The notes under the pieces were generated by a model, which worked only from the letters and a program-made list of their open reading frames with translations, was not told the DNA's origin and ran no database searches. A stretch of DNA of 64,000 nt from Luzula sylvatica. Taxonomy: Eukaryota; Streptophyta; Magnoliopsida; Poales; Juncaceae. This document shows positions 57,702 to 64,000 of this stretch, piece after piece. Made by a program: the position numbers and the translations under genes. The stretch lies in contig OX326959.1 of NCBI GenBank assembly GCA_946800325.1, forward strand, positions 27,580,615 to 27,644,614, written 5' to 3'. Numbering within the stretch: position 1 is the first letter of the stretch; every line of letters begins with the position of its first letter.

Positions 57702-58027
57702 AAATTTTGGAATGGTTTTTGGTAAGATTGTGTGGATAAATTTTGGGATAGTATTGATTTTAAAATAGAATATTTTGAAATGACCAAAATACCTTTGAAG
57801 TTTTTTGGAATGATTTTGGAATGATTTTCTTATTCGATTCTTCAAAGTTTTTTGGAAGATGCTAAAATTTTGGAATGGTTTTTGGTAAGATTGTGTGGAT
57901 AAATTTTGGGATAGTATTGATTTTAAAATAGAATATTTTGAAATGACCAAAATACCTTTGAAGTTTTTTGTGATAAATTTTGGAATGATTTTCTTATTCG
58001 ATTCTTCAAAGTTTTTTGGAAGATGCT
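57702..58027. repeat. Tandem duplication, 163-bp unit, two copies
   Basis: The segment starting AAATTTTGGAATGG near 57,702 recurs from 57,865. It includes GATAAATTTTGGGATAGTA and ends GTTTTTTGGAAGATGC in both copies. The copies differ by a few bases where GATTTTGGAATGATTTT repeats. The minus ORF at 57,690-57,950 reflects this repeat. Confidence 0.88.
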
Positions 58028-58084
58028 AAAATTCAGTCATATCATATCCCACTCATCTTCAAACTAGAGATGTATAATAAATTA

Positions 58085-58172
58085 GGTTATTCTCCTGCAT
58101 TTCTGAAGTATCGAATATCCGTATATGTATCGAATACCCGTATTTTGAAGATACTTATGCATTTTTGAAGTA
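58085..58172. mobile_element. Fragment of the hAT MITE family seen at 31.4 kb
   Basis: GTATCCGCGTAACATAG (ends about 58,185) is the inverse of the left terminus at 31,428, with CTTATGCATTTTTGAAG before it matching the subterminal part. The other end is missing or unrecognisable. Confidence 0.55.
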
Positions 58173-58189
58173 TCCGCGTAACATAGGTT

Positions 58190-60440
58190 ATCCGACAAGT
58201 ATCCGTAAGGATAGAAAATGTGTCAATGGTGATGATTTCATTTTCGTATTATTCTTATAATTGTTCGAAAAAACTTATAAAATTAGAAAATTATTTATGT
58301 TTCGATACATTTATGTATTGTTTGATTCATATGTGGTGTCCCTCAAATTTCTCCCAACATCATATGTATCACAAATTAACGATTAATTAACATGATAATT
58401 TAACGAAAACACATTTCATTAAAGTAGATATGAATTGACAATTCTTAATCAATATCATGTTACTTAATTGTTACCATGTTATTTAATTAATTGTTAATTG
58501 GTGGTACACAGGATGTTTGATGGAGTTTGAAAGGCATGATATAATAATTCTATATCTATTAAGCATTATTTTATACCTTATTTAATTATTTATACCGATT
58601 AATAATAATGTTATTGTTCCCCTTATGATCTATCAACCAAAACAGCTATAATCTATCTCTTTCTGGAAAAAAAAAAAATTATATTTTACAAATATTTATG
58701 AAAAATTCTAAATAAAATTATATTGATTATTCCAAAAATCATTATGGATGAAGATATTGTTTACGATGTTCAAGAATCAAAAATATCTCATCCTAATTTC
58801 CAATCCTTTCAGTCATGGTCGTCGATTTTGTTTGGCGTACAAATGATTTCAGATAGAAAATGGTACCGAGAAAAAGATGACATTAACGCCGACAACAAGT
58901 TCGGTATAATTCGGGCCTATTTGAGCCAATTGAGCCCAAATTAAATATTCATAGTTAGACTAAATTAAATATTCAAAGTTAGACTAAATTAAATATTCAG
59001 AGTTAGGCCGAATTTCGGGACTAAGTTTCTTATTCGATTATTCAAAATTGTTTTTCTAGAAGGATGCTAAATTCAGTTGAGATGATTCGAAACTTAGGTA
59101 GAGTTTCAGTACACATAAAAGAATAATCACATTTTTGTTAATATAATCTTGTTTTTATATAATAAATGCAAAGCATCATGATGATTCATTGTGGATAATA
59201 TTCTTTACATGCAGGAATAAGCTAATTATGTTATTGTTGTCATTATTTCGAAGCAACATGAATCACATGATAGATAGCTATATAAAATGTGATAATGGGA
59301 ACAAGTTATAAATATGAAAATAAAAATAATATCATTTCGTCATTACATCACGGACTGTTTTATTTGAAGTCACGTTATCTTATATTATCATTATATTTTG
59401 TCAAATAAAGGTCGGTATTTTGTTAATTTTCTGTTAGGAATAATTAACGAAATTAATATTATCTACATACATTTTAATGCCTGAAATTATCTACATCTCA
59501 AAAAGTCAATTTTTGCATCAATTTTTGTATGTTATCTAAATTTTTTTTGTATGTAATCTAAAAAAATTGAAATTATTATCGTTTGGTTATCCGAAAGACA
59601 GACGATATTGTTTCAACAAATTCCAAGTTTTATTATCTTCTTTTGTTAACGCAAACATATTTCATGTCGATATGGTAAAAGTTTTCGAAACTATATTTTT
59701 CATTTTTCAATCATCTTTTCAAATTACAATTCTTCGAGATGAATTGCAACCTATCCGAATTTAAATGCAATCCTCCTTTCTACTTGCAAAGTGATTTTAT
59801 GGTAGGATTTTAAAAAAATCAATATAAAAAAAAATGTACAATAATATTTCAAAAATAATGTACAATAATATTTCAAAAAAATGTACAATAATTTTATGGT
59901 AGGATTTAAAAAAAAAAAATTCGGTATTTTCAATTAATTCGAATTCTTTTGATATGTACAATAATATTTTTCTATTTTCTCTAGCATTAATTGATAAAAA
60001 ACACTCTTGAATATTATCATTAAATAGACAAATATCCAAAATATTCTTTTAAAATGATTCATCATAAAATAAAATCTTGTCATATAACTCCTCTTCGGAA
60101 TATACTCAATTAATCGATTAACAAAAGTCACGATTGAGGCGTATAACAATTCAATTTGTGGGACTTTGTATCAATATCAAAAAAGTAAAACCATATTTAA
60201 ATTCAAACATACAATTCAAAATAATCTTTTTTGTAATTATAAATTTACCGACAATGGATTTGAGGTCAAATGACGGTATTAAGCATTTTCGTCAGTTAAG
60301 GTTTTTAAAATGTATTTTCCTTGAGGATTCTGTTTGGTGCCGAGGAAAGAGTCGTCTCTGAATTCTGAGACATCACGCATAAATTTGTGAAATAAAACTT
60401 GATGCTGCTACAAAAATGTTGCAATTATTTTCGCCATACT
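58190..60440. other. AT-rich spacer without a recognisable gene
   Basis: The 73-codon ORF at 58,723-58,944 is unrecognised. A 24-25 base unit (AGACTAAATTAAATATTCA type) repeats three times at 58,943-59,008. ACAATAATATTTC repeats lie at 59,838-59,876. Confidence 0.45.
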
Positions 60441-60447
60441 ATTCGGC

Positions 60448-60454
60448 GAAAAAA

Positions 60455-60508
<54 letters not shown>
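60448..60508. repeat. (A)n(TA)n microsatellite
   Basis: About 23 A followed by about 19 TA units, directly left of the inverted-repeat element at 60,514. Confidence 0.9.
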
Positions 60509-60513
<5 letters not shown>

Positions 60514-60514
<1 letters not shown>

Positions 60515-60740
60515 ATGGTTAAGATACTTAATTAAGTATCATGAGTTTGATACTTAAGACTTTTGGACCATTATATTTGTTTTGAGATTTGTGCATTTAA
60601 TTATTAGTACAAACTGATATGACAATCATTAATTATGAGTATATATAGCATTAACAAAACAAAAATCTCAAAGTAAATTCAATAGTCAAAAAATCTCTAA
60701 GTATCGAATTCATGATACTTAATTGAGTATCTTAGTCATC
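60514..60740. mobile_element. MITE-like inverted-repeat element bordered by microsatellites
   Basis: Left arm 60,514-60,560 and right arm 60,691-60,740 are imperfect inverted copies of about 45 bases. Each contains a GATACTTAATTAAGTATC-like palindrome (perfect at 60,523-60,540). About 130 AT-rich bases lie between them. (TA)n on the left and (CT)n/(GT)n on the right abut the ends. There is no coding capacity. Confidence 0.7.
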
Positions 60741-60755
60741 CCCTCTCTCTCTCTC

Positions 60756-60793
<38 letters not shown>
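60741..60793. repeat. (CT)n and (GT)n microsatellites
   Basis: CCCCTCTCTCTC followed by about 15 GT units. Confidence 0.9.
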
Positions 60794-60799
60794 GCCTAT

Positions 60800-63470
60800 A
60801 CGTGACACCAATTACTTCTTTGTTAGCTCTGGTGCTTGGAAAAAATAAAAAACATTTTCGGCACTCTAGCTAGCGAAAATAGTCTTTTTCTTCATTTTCT
60901 TTAGCCGAACTTGTTTAATAAATTTTTTTAACCTGATCAATTTTTAAGGATTTTTAAAACTATTTTATTTTTAGAAATAATGTCATACATAAAAAAAAAC
61001 TAAGCGAGAAAAGAACCTTTCTTGGTTTTGGAATAATACTCAGTTGATCTGTTTTCGAAAGTCACGAATCACGCCTATAAAAATCTATCATGCAAATTCA
61101 TGGGACTTTATATCAATATCGAAAAAGTAAACCATATTTAAATTCAAGTATACAATTCCACCCCAAAATCTTTTTGTCAACTATATAAATTTACCGACAA
61201 TGAATTTGAAAGAGAAATATACAAATTCATAAACAAATTCAAATCCATATCCACAAAAACAAGCCCCCAATTCAAACGGAGATTTGAAAAAATTTGTTCC
61301 CTTTAGAAGCGCTACAAACAACCACCTTTTGATGACATATGAGAAGTAATCCAGTAATAATTAGTTAATTTTATTGTTCAAATTATAAAAGAACCTTACC
61401 AATCATGTTTTTTGTATTGATTTTAGTTATTATGTTCGCTAATTTATGAAATCAAAATAATATTTAACATTTTTTCAAAATTAATTTTTTTTGCCGATGG
61501 ATTGTAATCCTACAAAAATGAAAGGTTTTCTCTCGGCCCCCCTCATAAAGTGATTCTAGTTACGCCCCTCTATACAAACTGTTAAATTTCTGTTAAGTTT
61601 ATCGTTATTAGAAAAAATACAAATCTAATTAAATCCACAAATACAAATTCAAAGACCAAACAACCCCTTCTTATATATTTTCAAACCAAGCAAAACAAAA
61701 TCATGTGTCTTCTCTCATAACCAAACAAACGCACACCTGAACTCAAGTCGAGCCAAGGAAAAGTTTGATCAATCCTGACGAGCAAGGATAAAATCTCGCT
61801 TCTCTTCACCTCACCTCTGTAAACTCCATCTCTTCACCTCCCCTCCTCTGACCCATCTTTTTCTCGCTACCTCTAAGTCTCTTGTGTCTCGTTTTTTTCC
61901 TAACCTTAATTCAATCAAGTGTGGTTAATTCTAATTAAGTTGTAACTGACTTTGATTCATCTACTATTAATCTTAATTTAGAATATTTAATCCCCAATAA
62001 CTCCAATTAAGCTATCATTTACCCAAACCCAGCTGTAGTATTTGAATTCACCACAATTGGCCTTCTTTAAGCGATGGTGATTAATGACCAGCAAAAGGTT
62101 TTAATATTGGAATTAATTCACTACCCGAAAAGTTCAATTTGGAGCAAAATATACAAGGACCAAGATCAAAAATTATTTCTTAGGCTTTGATGCTTGATAA
62201 TTCTTAACATGCAAGATACAAGTTGATCTAGAAGACAAGAGCAATAGAGAAAGAATATCAACTATATTTTCATTCTCCGAGCGCATAGTCAGGACGAGGA
62301 AAGTCAATCAGGTTCGAGAGGTAGTGACTAGCGCATGATATTGCCTGGTCCAAACAGAGGAAGAAGTACACGCTACGAGACGCCAAGAGGAGATGAAGTA
62401 TCTTCTAGTATAGCATATTGTCACTGGATGATTGCCTGTCCATAATTGCTACGGTGAGGACGAAAGTAAGATAGGTAATGTCCTTTCACTTGTTTTCCGT
62501 TAAATTTAATGAAAAATGTTAAGTCAGGATAATTTTGATATAAATTCAAGTTTGAGGGATAAATTTGTTATTTTAGAGTTTAGTAGGAATATATAAAAAA
62601 TTGCCCCTAAATTTGTTTATCTTGAAAGTATTAATATGAAGGTCCAGATTAAATTGATCAAAGTATTTTTAAAAAATAAATTTAAAAGCTTCTAGTATTT
62701 AAAAGCTTCTAATAGTAGATCTTCTATCCTTGGAAACGGTACCGATTAAATCTCCTTCATGTTTTGTTATTTATTTATTTTCAAAGATAGAAGGTCCGGA
62801 TTAAATTTTTTGTTATTTTTTCTGTTCTTAGATGGGTACAAAGGTATGTTGATTTAAGATTGTTTGAAAAAATGTATGGGAATGTACTTTTGCATCATTG
62901 ATATAACATAAATCCAATAAGTTGCGTCTAAACTTGAAATTTTTATGATGAAAACAAAAAAAAGATCCAATACAATTCTTTAAATAATCTCTAATATTTC
63001 TATAATGAATCACATAAAAAATATAATACCAAAATTAATTTTCAACTCCAAAGCAAATATAATCACAAAATAATTGCAATAAACGGAAACAACACAACAG
63101 AAAAAAAAAATTGCAATATTAAAATTGCACGTAACTGGCGGATAGAGGTATCACCTCTATCTGCATCGTCAACTTCTCCTTGATATACGAACACCTAAGA
63201 ATGAATTGAGACAGGGACATTGTAGTTGTATAAAGGATAATTATGCCATGTGCCCTCATTTTCCTATCATATCATCTATATCATCAATTAACCATTAATT
63301 GATGATTAATTAACATGATCATTAACAAAAAGATATTCGATTAATAATTAATTGATATTAATTAAGAATTATTAATATATATGTATTTTAATTATATATC
63401 AATTAATTATTAATGAAGTGTCACTAATTATCCAATTAGGGATATAGAGAATGTTGTGGGAAAATTGGGG
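60800..63470. other. AT-rich spacer without a recognisable gene
   Basis: GGCCCCCCTC...TTACGCCCC near 61,536-61,568 resembles an end of the GTGGCGGAT-type hAT MITE family and is likely a remnant. No supported coding sequence; the minus ORF at 62,828-63,013 is unrecognised. Confidence 0.45.
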
Positions 63471-63475
63471 GTACA

Positions 63476-63950
63476 CTATATGGCCTTTTGTATAAAAGTC
63501 GCATAAAAAGAATCATGGTAACTGGTAAGCGCAATGCAGTGAAAGCATATTTTTTCCAATATATTGGAATACCTGTTAGTAGTTAGATCTATTCGCAGCC
63601 ATCCATGGGACGTATAAAATTTTGGGCAATGATCTACATTGAACTTCTTAAGGGATGAGAGGTCCAATATATTCTTTACCAACAAAAGCTCAGCACAATG
63701 CCTAATCTCCAACCTTTTGAACATGGGAAGATTAGTTGGTAGATCAAGAGATCTCATTTTATGGAAATCGCCAATTTTAAGGGATTCGAGTGATGGGAGG
63801 TTTGGGACGTAGGGTAGTTTTACGCAAGAATAGATGGATAACTCCTTAAGAAAAGAGAAGTATGGTATATTCTTCAGCATAGGACATTTATTTATGGAAA
63901 GAGTGCGAAGGAGAGGACAAATCCCCTTATTAATGGAAGATCTCCTATAA
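63476..63950 (-). CDS. NLR-type disease-resistance protein, last LRR exon (partial)
   Basis: On the minus strand an exon appears to begin at a TTTATAG| acceptor near 63,950 and ends at TAG 63,476-63,478. It encodes leucine-rich repeats of the NLR type, in which L-x-x-L-x-I-x-x-C recurs: LLRTLSINKCPMLKNIP, LKELSIYSCVKL, LPSLESLKIGD, FKRLEIRHCAELL, SLKKFNVDHCPKF. These are the last repeats of a CC-NB-LRR-like intracellular immune receptor and would form the ligand-sensing solenoid. The NB-ARC domain would lie to the right, outside the window. A fragment rather than a full gene cannot be excluded. Confidence 0.75.
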
Positions 63951-64000
63951 ATTAAAATGAATTTTTTTTTAGAAATATAATGCATGAGTGTAGATGAAAT
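63932..64000 (-). repeat. 69-bp NLR splice-junction sequence, partner of 56,785-56,853
   Basis: Contains the proposed intron end of the NLR gene. It matches 56,785-56,853 with one or two substitutions up to the window edge. Confidence 0.8.

Overview
The window is nuclear DNA of a flowering plant, most likely a eudicot. The evidence is Ty1/copia retrotransposons with plant-type tRNA-Met primer sites, a plant AP2/ERF transcription factor gene with an intron, an NLR leucine-rich-repeat exon, hAT-type MITEs, Helitrons and abundant AT-rich spacer. There is nothing bacterial, organellar or CRISPR-like.

Positions 1-27,495 are one nested cluster of four LTR retrotransposons. Element A (plus strand; its 5' end lies outside the window) has a copia pol frame that is open except for six nonsense codons. 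Its 3' LTR is split by element B. Element B (3,977-12,101, minus strand) is complete: two LTRs of 1,011 bp that look identical and a CATAT target duplication, but its gag-pol is badly decayed. Element C (13,182-24,314, plus strand) is a complete Sirevirus-type copia element with a TTTAC duplication and LTRs about 2% different. It has frame breaks in gag-pol and an extra gene after pol. Element D (12,771-13,181 plus 24,315-27,495, minus strand) is an older, truncated relative of B, and C sits inside its LTR. B and D share the same catalytic defect in reverse transcriptase, so this looks like a family that multiplied without its own enzymes.

The most striking signal in the cluster is a set of short palindromes with core CGTT-NN-AACG. 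They occur in pairs about 20-23 bp apart, and the pairs often lie about 52 bp apart. Arrays are present in the LTR of A (6 copies), the 5' leader of B (12), both LTRs of C (18 and 17) and, within C, just upstream of the extra gene (12). Each CCGTTR/YAACGG half resembles a plant MYB (MSA-like) site, which suggests shared regulatory arrays in different copia lineages.

Positions 27,496-64,000 are gene-poor spacer with a few genes. An ERF gene (two exons, 33,647-36,357) carries a hAT MITE in its intron. Upstream of it, another hAT MITE contains a 1.06-kb foldback. At 41.9-47.6 kb lies a 5.7-kb near-palindrome with a GC-rich minisatellite centre, followed by a Helitron 3' end. A five-exon C-terminal fragment of glycerol-3-phosphatase (GPP) follows, with a small Helitron 33 bp behind its stop codon. 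A 2.4-kb minisatellite (38-39 bp unit) occupies 54.1-56.5 kb. The right edge holds the last LRR exon of an NLR gene on the minus strand, and a 69-bp copy of its splice-junction region lies 7 kb away.
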